Below are positions 17,132 to 25,365 of a stretch of DNA of 64,000 bases, piece by piece (positions within the stretch are counted from its first letter, which is position 1; each line of letters begins with the position of its first letter). This DNA comes from an uncultured Lachnospiraceae bacterium (GTDB lineage Bacteria > Bacillota > Clostridia > Lachnospirales > Lachnospiraceae). Position numbers and translations under genes: made by a program. The notes under the pieces were generated by a model that was given only the letters and a program-made list of their open reading frames with translations, ran no database searches and was not told the origin of the DNA. The DNA lies in assembly GCA_910579685.1 (NCBI GenBank), contig CAJTVN010000007.1, positions 62,001 through 126,000 on the forward strand. Direction: 5' to 3'.

Positions 17132-18127
17132 TCAGGCCTGTTGCTGTGGTCTGTCCCTGAGAGCCTCGATCTGGGACTGAAGGCTGGCGATTTTCAGCCT
17201 GGCATCTGAAAGCTCGGATTGTGTGTTTGAAAGTTCGGACTGTGTGTTTGAAAGTTCGGACTGTGTGTTTGAAAGCTCGGACTGTGTGTTTGAAAGTTCG
17301 GACTGTGTGTTTGAAAGCTCGGATTGGGATTTTGTAAGCTCCGAGCGTATATGCGCAAGCTCATCCAGAGCCTGTTGTTTTTCGCGTGCGATCGTGCGCT
17401 GCACACGATAATATTCCTCCCGTTCCTCACACTGTCTGCGGATCTTTTCATCTACGCTGAGCTGGTACAGAGTTTTGGCGGCTTCAGATATGAATTCATT
17501 TTTTTCTGCAAACATTTTGATCTCCTCCCAAGTGGCTGCTTTAAAAAGGCCGGCCCAAAGATTAATCTGGTAACGTTTATCCTGTGCCGTGGCCAGATCG
17601 GTATGCTTTAAGTCTAACACGGACAGTTGGAATTTGTCACTGTAAATCGTATGTTTTTTGACATTCATCAGCTTGTATGTGGCATAAAATTCGGGATGCT
17701 CAGGAAATAAGGTAAAATCCAGGATTCCGATATGGATGACAGGCTTTGTTTCAGCGTAATCCTGTCCTTTGTAGAGTTGGTCAAAGCTTCGGCAAAGGTA
17801 GCTCAATGACCGCTCCGGCCAGTTGCCGATATTTAATATCTGCATCTCAAGATTTATGATCGTGGAGTTGTTCATGAGAACCTTCACGTCGAGAAAAAAA
17901 GTTTTCTCGGATATGGAATTGCCCAATTCAATGGGATTTTCGATTGAGGCGCAGTGGATCTGTCCGGGACTTACGTGCAGCAGAGAGCAGATAAGCCCCT
18001 TCAAGACCTCGTTGTTTTCCTGCAGCAGAGCCCGGAAAAGATAATCGTTGGTCAGCCTGTATGAGAGCGGACCGGAAACACTGTTCAGAGAAAAAGAATT
18101 GTCGCAAGAACGGATAATTTGAATCAT
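17132..18127 (-). CDS. Rpn/PD-(D/E)XK nuclease-family protein with C-terminal heptad repeat
   Basis: A 331-residue member of the Rpn / putative-transposase PDDEXK_2 group: mobile-associated DNA nucleases with still debated roles in recombination and, for some members, phage defence. After LTNDYLFRALL (about 25-36) come FFLDVKV and INLEMQI, the D...ExQ form of the nuclease motif. The last third is a coiled coil made of six 7-residue units (SELSNTQ and variants) encoded by 21-bp tandem repeats. ATG 18127 has AGGAGG upstream; an upstream frame extension to 18214 lacks such a site. No inverted-repeat insertion-sequence ends are visible. Confidence 0.82.
   Translation of the reverse strand: MIQIIRSCDNSFSLNSVSGPLSYRLTNDYLFRALLQENNEVLKGLICSLLHVSPGQIHCASIENPIELGNSISEKTFFLDVKVLMNNSTIINLEMQILNIGNWPERSLSYLCRSFDQLYKGQDYAETKPVIHIGILDFTLFPEHPEFYATYKLMNVKKHTIYSDKFQLSVLDLKHTDLATAQDKRYQINLWAGLFKAATWEEIKMFAEKNEFISEAAKTLYQLSVDEKIRRQCEEREEYYRVQRTIAREKQQALDELAHIRSELTKSQSELSNTQSELSNTQSELSNTQSELSNTQSELSNTQSELSDARLKIASLQSQIEALRDRPQQQA
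17208..17333. repeat. 21-bp tandem repeat, six units, in frame in the Rpn-family gene
   Basis: Units start at 17208, 17229, 17250, 17271, 17292 and 17313 with the core GAAAGYTCGGAYTGTGTGTTT; the last unit diverges at its 3' end. Because 21 bp equals seven codons, unit gain or loss keeps the frame and adds or removes exactly one coiled-coil heptad. Confidence 0.95.
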
Positions 18128-18463
18128 AGACGGGAACCTCCTGAGTAAAAAAATGAGTGGGGTAAAAAAGATACCTTTTGAAAATACAGAAGTCTGAACA
18201 AGTAGAAATTTCAAATTAGACTATCTGTTTTTTTTATACCATGGCTTCTGCCGGATGTAAACAGTTTTTTCCTATCCGGAATGTAGAAAAGAATATCAGG
18301 GAAAATGGCGAAAAAGGTTCACGGCAACAAAATATGGGGCTTTTTGTGTGGAATTGAGAAAAGCTGTACAAGATATGGTATTGTGCACTTTTTCTTTCGG
18401 GAAAGTTCCGGTTGACAAAAGAGACAGGACAGCCGCAGAATAAGGCGAGAGGAAGTGATTTGT
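18128..18463. other. Intergenic region between divergent Rpn-like and glycosidase-AadA genes
   Basis: 336 bp without a gene. It holds the AGGAGG of the Rpn-like gene (minus strand), a T-rich stretch near 18228-18237, a TTGAGA (18354-18359) spaced 16-17 bp from TGGTAT/GGTATT, and a TTGACA (18412-18417) with no good -10 at the right distance. The promoter of the long plus-strand gene is probably one of the last two, but I cannot decide between them. Confidence 0.4.
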
Positions 18464-21400
18464 ATGAATTTAATGGCAGAGGAAGGAAGCTTTCGCAATA
18501 AGGTCCGCAGGGAGCGGGAACCGGAGGGATGCAGAGAGCTGCTTGGAGATATTTTGTCCCCTTCCGGTGAATTTTCCCCGGTTCCCTTCTGGTTTTTTAA
18601 CGACAGGCCGGAAAAAGAAAAAATAAAAGCTCAGCTTGAGGATTTTGTGCAAAAGGGCGTCTGCGCCTTTGTCCTGCATCCAAGGATCGGGATTCCGGAG
18701 GAAATTCCCTATTTGTCAGAAGCCTTTTTTGAGACGGTATGTTTTATCGTCAGAACGGCCGCAAACCTGAATATGAAGGTGGTGCTCTATGATGAGGGTA
18801 TGTATCCGTCCGGATCCGCCCACGGGATGGTCGTTGCGGAAAAGAGGGCTCCCCTGGCGGCGGATATTCTAAATCCTCTGGCGGTTTCCTGCTTTATCCG
18901 TCTTACGCATGAGAAGTATTATGAGAAGCTTGGCGAATACTTTGGCAAGACCATTATCGGTTTTTTCACGGATGAGCCGGACCCTCTTGGAAGAGGGACA
19001 AAAGGATTTCATATCTGGGCGCAGGGCATGGAGCGGGAGATCTTAAGAGAGGGCGGATGTCTGGAAGAGCTTGCCGGCCTTTTCGAGGGAGAGGAGAACA
19101 AAACCACCGGGATTTACCGGCGGCTTGTGAAAAAATATTTACGGGAGACTTATTATCAGCCGCTTGCCGACTGGTGCGGGAAACATGGAATTGCGCTCAT
19201 GGGGCATCCGGCACAGAGCGATGATGTGAGCGAGCTGTTTCTTTTTGACGTGCCGGGGCAGGATCTGATCCAGCGCCGCATCCATCCGAAAGAGGGGGGA
19301 ATCCATGAGGCGGATTCCGTGCATGCCAAGCTCTGTGCGGACGTGGCCCGCCACCTGGGAAAAAGACGCAGCCTTAACGAGTGCTTCGGCGTATGCGGCA
19401 GGAGAGAAGCGCCCTGGCATTTCACAGGGGAGGATATGAAGTGGTACATAGACTGGCTGGCAATGCGGGGCGTGAACCTCTTTGTGCCGCATGCCTTTTA
19501 CTATAGTGTGAAGGGGGCGCAAAGCGGCGAGCGGCCGCCGGATGTGGGACCGCACAACATCTGGTGGAAGCATTACCGCTGTTTTTCGGACTATATGAAA
19601 CGTCTTTCTTTCCTCATGACGGATACCTGCCAGCATGTGAAGGCGGCAGTGCTCTGCGACGACAACAACGTACCGGGGGCGGAGCTTGCCGCCCTGTACG
19701 AGAACCAGATCGGCTTTCATTACCTTCCGCTGGCGCTTTTGGACCGATGCGAGATAAGGGATGGAAGACTCTGTATCGGGCAATCTTGTTATGAAGTGGT
19801 GCTGGATCTGATCGGGGCGGCCAGGTCAGGGGAAACCCTTGCGGGAGTGGAAACCGTATATGAAACGCAGGAGCTCGTAAAGAGGGCGTCCCGCCTTTGC
19901 ACCCTGAGGACAGTTCTGCCATCGCCCTTTTTGCGCATCTGTCATTTTACGAAAAACGGCGTGGAATGCTGCCTTCTTTCCAACGAAGGAGGAGAGCGGA
20001 TTAAGACACAGCTGCGGATTGTGGGAGCGAAGAAAGATCAGGTGGTCTGTGTGGATCTGTGGAGGGGTGCGTTTTGGCGGGAGATTCCGCAGCAGATGTC
20101 GGATGGAAAGGAACCGGTCTGGCCCGTCAGCCTGGACGTCTGCGAAACACGCCTTCTGCTTCTGGATCCCCGGGGGGAAATTCCGGCCGGGAATCGAAAA
20201 GAACGGTGGCTTGGCGAGTGGACAAAGCGCTTTCGCCCGGTGCGGAAATTACAGAATCAGGCGATATACGAATATGACTATGACTGCATGTCGGCCGGAG
20301 AGGACGGGGACGGCTGCTTTACAGTATGGGGAGAGGAGATGGCGGAATGCTGGTGCAATGATCAATTTGCGGGAGTCAGCTTCTGGAATGAGCATCGTTT
20401 CCGGATCGGCCCTTATTTGAAGGAGGGGAAAAATCGGATTCGTCTCGTGTTCACGGGCAGTGCGGCAAATATTTATGATAAGGCCGGCTTGGCATTCGGG
20501 CTTGGGAAACAGAAAAAGCTGTATGTTGACAGATCCGTAAACACCGGATGCATCGGTATTTTTGTAAAGGGAGCGGAAGTCATACCGGCCGGAACCACCC
20601 TTTCCGTCATGAGCGCCAGGGAAGACGGGCCGGAATACCGGCGTTTGAGAGAGGAATACGATATCCGTTTTCTGTTTGAAGGCAGTTTGGTCCCTTCAAT
20701 TAATTTTTATGCGGTTCCCCAGGTGGATATTTTTGCGGCGGACAGCGAGGGCGGCCTTTTCGGCACGGTGGGAGGAATAACGGATATGGAGGGGGATGCG
20801 CCCATCTGCTATGTGGACAGGGCGGGAAACTGTTTTTACATTGCGCCGGATGGCAGAAGTTTTCTGAATTCCCTTCCGGACTGGAAAAAGAACATGGTAC
20901 CGGCTGCGGATATTCAGTTTTTTGCGTCCAGGCAGGAGGCGGTGAGGGAAAAAGAGTTTGTCCGCTCTTACGACTCGGTTCTGAATCAGATTGAGGAGGC
21001 GTACCGGAGAATTTTGGGAGACGCCCTGGTGGGAATCTATGTGCACGGTTCCATCGCCTTTGGCTGCTTTTCCTGGGAAAACAGCGACATTGATTTTATT
21101 GTAGTCATTAACAGGGAAATTACGCACGGGCAGAAGCGGGAGCTGATACAGACGCTTCTGGATTTGGACGGGCAGGCGCCGCAAAAGGGCCTGGAGATGA
21201 GCGTTGTCCTGGAAAAATACTGCAATCCCTTTGTCTATCCCACGCCCTTTGAACTGCATTTTTCCAATGCCCACAAGGAAAGGTGCAGAGAGAACCTGCA
21301 GGAATACTGCCGTGCCATGCACGGGGAGGACAAAGATCTGGCGGCTCATTTTACGGTCATAAGAAAGGCAGGGATCACGCTTTGCGGAAAGGAGATCTCC

Positions 21401-21727
21401 GACGTGTTCGGAGAGGTGCCGAGGGAGGCGTACCTTGACAGCATAATGGGGGACGTGGAGGATGCGCAGAGGGATATCCTGGAAGATCCGGTGTACATCA
21501 TCCTGAATGTCTGCCGGGTGATCGCTTTTATTAAGGAAGGCCTCGTCCTCTCAAAGGAGCAGGGCGGAAAATGGGGGATGCGAAACCTCCCGGAAACGTA
21601 CCGCCTAATAATCCGAAAAGCGTTGAAAAGCTACCGGGGAAACGATGTGTTCCGGGAGGAGGAAGAAAATCTAAGAAGCTTTGCGGGCTGTATGCGGAAG
21701 ATCCTGACAGACGGTACAGAGGAATAA
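18464..21727 (+). CDS. Glycoside-hydrolase-like protein fused to AadA-like nucleotidyltransferase
   Basis: One uninterrupted 1087-residue frame. Residues about 30-700 resemble large family-106/rhamnosidase-related glycosidases: PVPFWFFND near the start, LYDEGMYPSG, FFTDEPD, a barrel, then beta-sandwich regions. A middle segment (about 720-830) is unrecognised. From about 840, GIYVHGSIAFGCF (Gly-Ser near 862) and SDIDF (Asp875-Ile-Asp) are the GSx..DxD nucleotidyltransferase signature, followed by a complete ANT(3'')/AadA-type helical C-terminal domain. Such adenylyltransferases modify aminoglycosides when standalone; function here is unknown. ATG 18464 follows GAGAGGA. No signal peptide. Fusion or assembly error: see findings. 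Confidence 0.7.
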   Translation: MNLMAEEGSFRNKVRREREPEGCRELLGDILSPSGEFSPVPFWFFNDRPEKEKIKAQLEDFVQKGVCAFVLHPRIGIPEEIPYLSEAFFETVCFIVRTAANLNMKVVLYDEGMYPSGSAHGMVVAEKRAPLAADILNPLAVSCFIRLTHEKYYEKLGEYFGKTIIGFFTDEPDPLGRGTKGFHIWAQGMEREILREGGCLEELAGLFEGEENKTTGIYRRLVKKYLRETYYQPLADWCGKHGIALMGHPAQSDDVSELFLFDVPGQDLIQRRIHPKEGGIHEADSVHAKLCADVARHLGKRRSLNECFGVCGRREAPWHFTGEDMKWYIDWLAMRGVNLFVPHAFYYSVKGAQSGERPPDVGPHNIWWKHYRCFSDYMKRLSFLMTDTCQHVKAAVLCDDNNVPGAELAALYENQIGFHYLPLALLDRCEIRDGRLCIGQSCYEVVLDLIGAARSGETLAGVETVYETQELVKRASRLCTLRTVLPSPFLRICHFTKNGVECCLLSNEGGERIKTQLRIVGAKKDQVVCVDLWRGAFWREIPQQMSDGKEPVWPVSLDVCETRLLLLDPRGEIPAGNRKERWLGEWTKRFRPVRKLQNQAIYEYDYDCMSAGEDGDGCFTVWGEEMAECWCNDQFAGVSFWNEHRFRIGPYLKEGKNRIRLVFTGSAANIYDKAGLAFGLGKQKKLYVDRSVNTGCIGIFVKGAEVIPAGTTLSVMSAREDGPEYRRLREEYDIRFLFEGSLVPSINFYAVPQVDIFAADSEGGLFGTVGGITDMEGDAPICYVDRAGNCFYIAPDGRSFLNSLPDWKKNMVPAADIQFFASRQEAVREKEFVRSYDSVLNQIEEAYRRILGDALVGIYVHGSIAFGCFSWENSDIDFIVVINREITHGQKRELIQTLLDLDGQAPQKGLEMSVVLEKYCNPFVYPTPFELHFSNAHKERCRENLQEYCRAMHGEDKDLAAHFTVIRKAGITLCGKEISDVFGEVPREAYLDSIMGDVEDAQRDILEDPVYIILNVCRVIAFIKEGLVLSKEQGGKWGMRNLPETYRLIIRKALKSYRGNDVFREEEENLRSFAGCMRKILTDGTEE

Positions 21728-21775
21728 AATGAAATCCCTTTTCCGGTACCTATTTCCTATTTAATACAGTTTTTG

Positions 21776-21804
21776 TTGAAAAATGGAATATAGAGTGATA
21801 GTAT
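21776..21804 (+). promoter_or_regulatory. Promoter of apt and the purine permease
   Basis: TTGAAA (21776-21781), 17-bp spacer, TAGTAT (21799-21804), 57 bp upstream of apt. The 3' end of its spacer (AGAGTGATA) resembles that of the bmpA promoter (ACAGTGATA at 23790-23818), hinting at shared control. I saw no purine-riboswitch core between promoter and start. Confidence 0.6.
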
Positions 21805-21861
21805 TCAGGAAAAGGGAATGCAAAAACCAGGGATAATCATACAAGGTAAGGGGGGGTTCCT

Positions 21862-22386
21862 ATGAAGAAAATGGAAGAATATGTAAGGAGCATTCCGGAT
21901 TTCCCGGAAAAGGGGATTATCTTTCGGGATGTGACAAGCGTGCTGCAGGATCCGGACGGGCTGGCGCTGGCCATCGACTCCATGAAAAAGATGCTGGAGG
22001 GAGTCGATTTTGACGTGATTGTGGGGACGGAGTCCAGAGGGTTTATCTTTGGCGTTCCCATTGCCTATTCCCTGCACAAGGGATTTGTGCCGGTCCGAAA
22101 GAAGGGCAAGCTGCCGCTGGATGTGATCTCAAAGGAATACGATCTGGAATACGGCAGTGCGGCGGTGGAGATGCACAGAGACTCCATCAGGCCGGGACAG
22201 AAGGTGGTCGTGGTGGATGATCTGATTGCCACGGGAGGCACGGTTGAGGCGGGCATTCAGATGATTGAGGAGCTGGGCGGAGAAGTGGTCAAGGTGATCT
22301 TCCTGATTGAACTGGCAGGGCTTAAGGGAAGAAAGCGGTTAAAGAACTATGACGTGGACAGCGTGATCATCTATGAAGGCAAATAA
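21862..22386 (+). CDS. apt: Adenine phosphoribosyltransferase
   Basis: Converts adenine plus PRPP to AMP in cytosolic purine salvage. The length (174 residues) is typical. The dimer/adenine loop GTESRGFIFG is present, and the PRPP-binding motif VVVVDDLIATGGT lies at about 113-125. It is followed by a purine permease 30 bp later and then a nucleoside ABC transporter, forming a coherent purine uptake and salvage block. Confidence 0.96.
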   Translation: MKKMEEYVRSIPDFPEKGIIFRDVTSVLQDPDGLALAIDSMKKMLEGVDFDVIVGTESRGFIFGVPIAYSLHKGFVPVRKKGKLPLDVISKEYDLEYGSAAVEMHRDSIRPGQKVVVVDDLIATGGTVEAGIQMIEELGGEVVKVIFLIELAGLKGRKRLKNYDVDSVIIYEGK

Positions 22387-22416
22387 ATACCTGCTTATGA
22401 GAAAAGGAGAAAAGTG

Positions 22417-23775
22417 ATGTTAGAGAAATGGTTCAAACTCAAGGAAAACAACACAACCATCAGGACGGAGGTGGTTGCCGGTGTCACGACTTTTATGACA
22501 ATGGCATACATTCTGGCAGTCAATCCGTCGATCCTGTCGGCTTCCGGCATGGGCAGCAATGCGGTTTTGATAGCCACGGCGCTTGCGGCATTTATCGGTA
22601 CGCTGGCGATGGCGTTTCTGGCCAACTATCCCTTTGCCCTGGCGCCGGGACTTGGCCTCAACGCCTATTTTGCTTACACGGTATGCGGAGACATGGGATA
22701 TTCCTGGCAGATTGCGCTTCTTGCCGTGTTTGTGGAAGGATTGATCTTTATTGTGCTGTCCGTGTCGAATGTGCGGGAGGCGATTTTTAACGCCATTCCC
22801 CTGCAGCTGAAAAGGGGGGTCTCCGTGGGAATCGGTCTGTTTATTGCGTTTATCGGGTTTCAGAATGCGGGCGTGGTGGTAAACTCGGATTCCACGCTGG
22901 TTACGGTGATCGATTTTACCGTGGACTTTCACACGGCGGGCATCAGCGCTCTGCTGGCAATTATCGGAACTTTTATCATTGCCATTCTTTATATTAAAGA
23001 GGTCAAGGGCTCCATTCTGATCGGCATATTTGCCACATGGGTCCTGGGCATCCTCTGCCAGATGACCGGCTTGTACCAGGTGGCTCCGGAAGCGGGATAT
23101 TATTCCCTGATTCCTTCCTGGAGCAGCTTTAGCGTCACCTCCATCGGGGCGACCTTCGGGCAGTGCTTTAAGGCGGACTTTAGCTCCGTTAAGATTTTGG
23201 ATTTTATCGTCATTGTTCTTGCGTTTTTGTTTGTGGATATATTTGATACCCTTGGAACCCTGATTGGATGCGCAAACAAGGCAGATATGCTGGATAAAGA
23301 GGGCAAGCTTCCCAGGATCAAGCAGGCGCTTCTTGCGGATGCCATTGCGACCAGCGCAGGGGCGGTACTGGGTACTTCCACCACCACCACATTTGTGGAG
23401 AGCTCCTCGGGAGTGGCGGAAGGCGGAAGGACAGGCCTTGCGTCCGTGGTAACCGGATTTTTGTTCCTGCTCGCCATTTTCTTAGCACCGGTTTTTACGG
23501 CAATTCCCGGCTTTGCAACCGCTCCGGCGCTTCTGTTTGTCGGATTTTTGATGATTACGGCCGTGGCGCAGATCGACTTTGACGATCTGACGGAGGCGAT
23601 TCCGGCGTATCTGTGCCTGCTGGCCATGCCGCTTCTCTACAGTATCTCCGAGGGAATTGCGGTCGGCGTCATTTCCTATGTGGTAATCAATGCGGTTTGC
23701 GGCAAGGCAAAGAAGATCACGCCGCTTATGTACATCCTTGCGGTATTGTTTGTCTGCAAGTATATTTTCCTGTAA
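22417..23775 (+). CDS. NCS2-family purine permease (AzgA/PbuG-like)
   Basis: A 452-residue polytopic symporter with about 12-14 transmembrane segments, for hypoxanthine/guanine/adenine uptake in the AzgA branch. Diagnostic stretches are AGVTTFMTMAYILAVNPSI near the start, APGLGLNAYFAY, the substrate-site LFVDIFDTLGTLIG, and ESSSGVAEGGRTGL. ATG 22417 is preferred to GTG 22414 because AAGGAG at 22404-22409 is better spaced. Co-transcription with apt is likely and would give uptake plus phosphoribosylation of the same bases. Confidence 0.92.
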   Translation: MLEKWFKLKENNTTIRTEVVAGVTTFMTMAYILAVNPSILSASGMGSNAVLIATALAAFIGTLAMAFLANYPFALAPGLGLNAYFAYTVCGDMGYSWQIALLAVFVEGLIFIVLSVSNVREAIFNAIPLQLKRGVSVGIGLFIAFIGFQNAGVVVNSDSTLVTVIDFTVDFHTAGISALLAIIGTFIIAILYIKEVKGSILIGIFATWVLGILCQMTGLYQVAPEAGYYSLIPSWSSFSVTSIGATFGQCFKADFSSVKILDFIVIVLAFLFVDIFDTLGTLIGCANKADMLDKEGKLPRIKQALLADAIATSAGAVLGTSTTTTFVESSSGVAEGGRTGLASVVTGFLFLLAIFLAPVFTAIPGFATAPALLFVGFLMITAVAQIDFDDLTEAIPAYLCLLAMPLLYSISEGIAVGVISYVVINAVCGKAKKITPLMYILAVLFVCKYIFL

Positions 23776-23789
23776 CGGTTATTTTCCTG

Positions 23790-23818
23790 TTGAAAAAAGA
23801 AATGTACAGTGATAAGAT
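23790..23818 (+). promoter_or_regulatory. Promoter of the BMP-family lipoprotein gene
   Basis: TTGAAA (23790-23795), 17-bp spacer, TAAGAT (23813-23818), 94 bp before ATG 23913. The leader contains complementary segments TCCATGACGG (near 23841) and CCGTCCATGGA (near 23883), which can form a stem ending just before the SD. Confidence 0.6.
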
Positions 23819-23912
23819 AGCCATGTCACATATTTTCATCCATGACGGAAAAGCCCTGCGCAGAGAAAGAAAAGGACTATGGCCGTCCATGGATTCAAAC
23901 AGGAGGATAGTT

Positions 23913-25184
23913 ATGAAAAAGAAGATTTTATCACTGATTCTTGCTTCTGTAATGGTACTTTCCCTGACAGCCTGCGGCGGTTCGGACAAGCAGGCGGCTC
24001 CGGAGACTACCGATGCGGCAGCGGAAAACACAGACACATCATCCGAAAATGATGCGCAGGCGGAGCCGGAGGCAGATGCGGACGCAGACGCACAGGCAGA
24101 GCAGGCTCCCGCCGAGAGCGAGGCCGAAGGGGAGGAAGCTCCCGCAGAAGGCGGCGCGGCTTTAAAGGTTGCCATTGTCAGCAGCCCCTCAGGCGTGGAC
24201 GACGGTTCCTTTAACGAGGACAACTATAACGGAATTTTAACCTTTATCGAGTCCAATCCGGATACTACCGTTACACCGGTACAGGAGCCCACGGGCGACG
24301 TGGCGGCGGCAATCCAGGCAGTTTCGGACATTGTTGCCGATTATGACGTGATCGTGTGCTGCGGCTTCCAGTTTGCGGGAATCGCCACGGTGGCACAGGA
24401 GAATCCTGACGTGAAATTTGTCCTGGTTGACTCCTTTCCTTCCGATGCGGACGGCAACGAAGTGGTAGTGGACAACATTTACGCCATGCAGTTTGCCGAG
24501 CAGGAATCCGGTTTCTTTGCAGGAATGGCGGCAGCCCTTGAGACAGCTTCCAACAAGGTTGCGGTTGTAAACGGTATCGCTTATCCCTCCAACGTAAACT
24601 ATCAGTACGGATTTGAGTGCGGCGTGAAATATGTAAACGAGACAGAGGGCAAGAGCGTTGAGATCGTTGAGCTCGCATCTTATGCGGGAACCGATGTGAC
24701 CGGCGCAAACGTGGGCGGCAACTATGTGGGATCCTTTGCGGACGAGGCGACCGGCAAGGTAGTGGGAAACGCCCTGATTGCGGAAGGCGTTGACATTGTG
24801 TTCGTGGCGGCGGGCGCATCCGGAAACGGCGTCCTTACCGCGGTGAAGGAAGCGGAAGGCGTTAAGTTTATCGGCTGCGACGTTGACCAGTATGACGACG
24901 GCGCAAACGGCGACAGCAATGTGGTTCTTACCTCCGCTCTCAAGGTCATGCACCTCAATGTGGAGAGGTCTCTGAACGCAATCGCTGACGGCACCTTCAA
25001 GGGAGAGAACGTGGTTCTTAAGGCTGACACGGATTCTACGGGCTATGTGAACGCAGAGGGAAGAAATCAGCTTTCCGCAGATACCATCTCAAAGATTGAT
25101 GCGGCTTACGAGCTGGTGAAGTCGGGTGCAATCGTGCCCGCAGCAAACTTCAACGGCGTGACGCCTGATGACTTTGCGTGGTAA
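23913..25184 (+). CDS. BMP/PnrA-family nucleoside-binding lipoprotein
   Basis: Extracytoplasmic substrate-binding protein of a nucleoside ABC importer. The lipoprotein signal peptide ends in LTAC with Cys21 as the lipidated residue. Residues about 25-85 are an unusually long Ala/Glu/Asp tether. The periplasmic-binding fold follows, with DDGSFNEDNYNG near its start and the PnrA-like IVFVAAGASGNGVLTAVKE. ATG 23913 follows AGGAGG 23901-23906; the longer open frame upstream is not coding. The ATPase and two permeases follow after a terminator and a second promoter. Total length is 423 residues. Confidence 0.92.
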   Translation: MKKKILSLILASVMVLSLTACGGSDKQAAPETTDAAAENTDTSSENDAQAEPEADADADAQAEQAPAESEAEGEEAPAEGGAALKVAIVSSPSGVDDGSFNEDNYNGILTFIESNPDTTVTPVQEPTGDVAAAIQAVSDIVADYDVIVCCGFQFAGIATVAQENPDVKFVLVDSFPSDADGNEVVVDNIYAMQFAEQESGFFAGMAAALETASNKVAVVNGIAYPSNVNYQYGFECGVKYVNETEGKSVEIVELASYAGTDVTGANVGGNYVGSFADEATGKVVGNALIAEGVDIVFVAAGASGNGVLTAVKEAEGVKFIGCDVDQYDDGANGDSNVVLTSALKVMHLNVERSLNAIADGTFKGENVVLKADTDSTGYVNAEGRNQLSADTISKIDAAYELVKSGAIVPAANFNGVTPDDFAW

Positions 25185-25243
25185 GAAAAAAGCCGGCAGC
25201 AGGTTTTAAAATTTAAGACGGATCTGCGCAGATCGCAGTGCGG

Positions 25244-25288
25244 AGGCCGCAGAGAATCCTGGATAAAAAGATTCTCTGCGGCCTTTTT
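25244..25288 (+). terminator. Strong rho-independent terminator after the binding-protein gene
   Basis: A perfect 15-bp stem (AGGCCGCAGAGAATC at 25244-25258 with 25270-25284), an 11-nt loop and TTTTT at 25284-25288. It sits between the binding-protein gene and its transporter genes, so it probably reduces downstream expression relative to the binding protein. A separate perfect palindrome, GATCTGCGCAGATC, lies just before it at 25221-25234. Confidence 0.9.
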
Positions 25289-25298
25289 AAATCCGCAC

Positions 25299-25327
25299 TT
25301 TCTATTGTGCGAATTTTCATGTATAAT
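25299..25327 (+). promoter_or_regulatory. Possible internal promoter of the nucleoside ABC transporter
   Basis: A perfect TATAAT at 25322-25327 lies 17 bp after TTTCTA (about 25299-25304), just downstream of the terminator and 38 bp before the ATPase start. The -35 is poor, so activity is uncertain. Confidence 0.45.
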
Positions 25328-25365
25328 GATGATAGTTGACGAATTCTTCTGAAAGGAGCACTTAC

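Noticed and set aside
17208..17333. CRISPR array
   Set aside because: Repeats are contiguous 21-bp units without spacers and encode an in-frame heptad; no cas genes.
21805..23912. Purine riboswitch before apt or bmpA
   Set aside because: I looked for the conserved junction and loop sequences in both leaders and saw none.
23613..23912. 100-codon N-terminal extension of the BMP lipoprotein
   Set aside because: Would overlap the permease in another frame and bury the lipoprotein signal; AGGAGG and ATG 23913 define the start.
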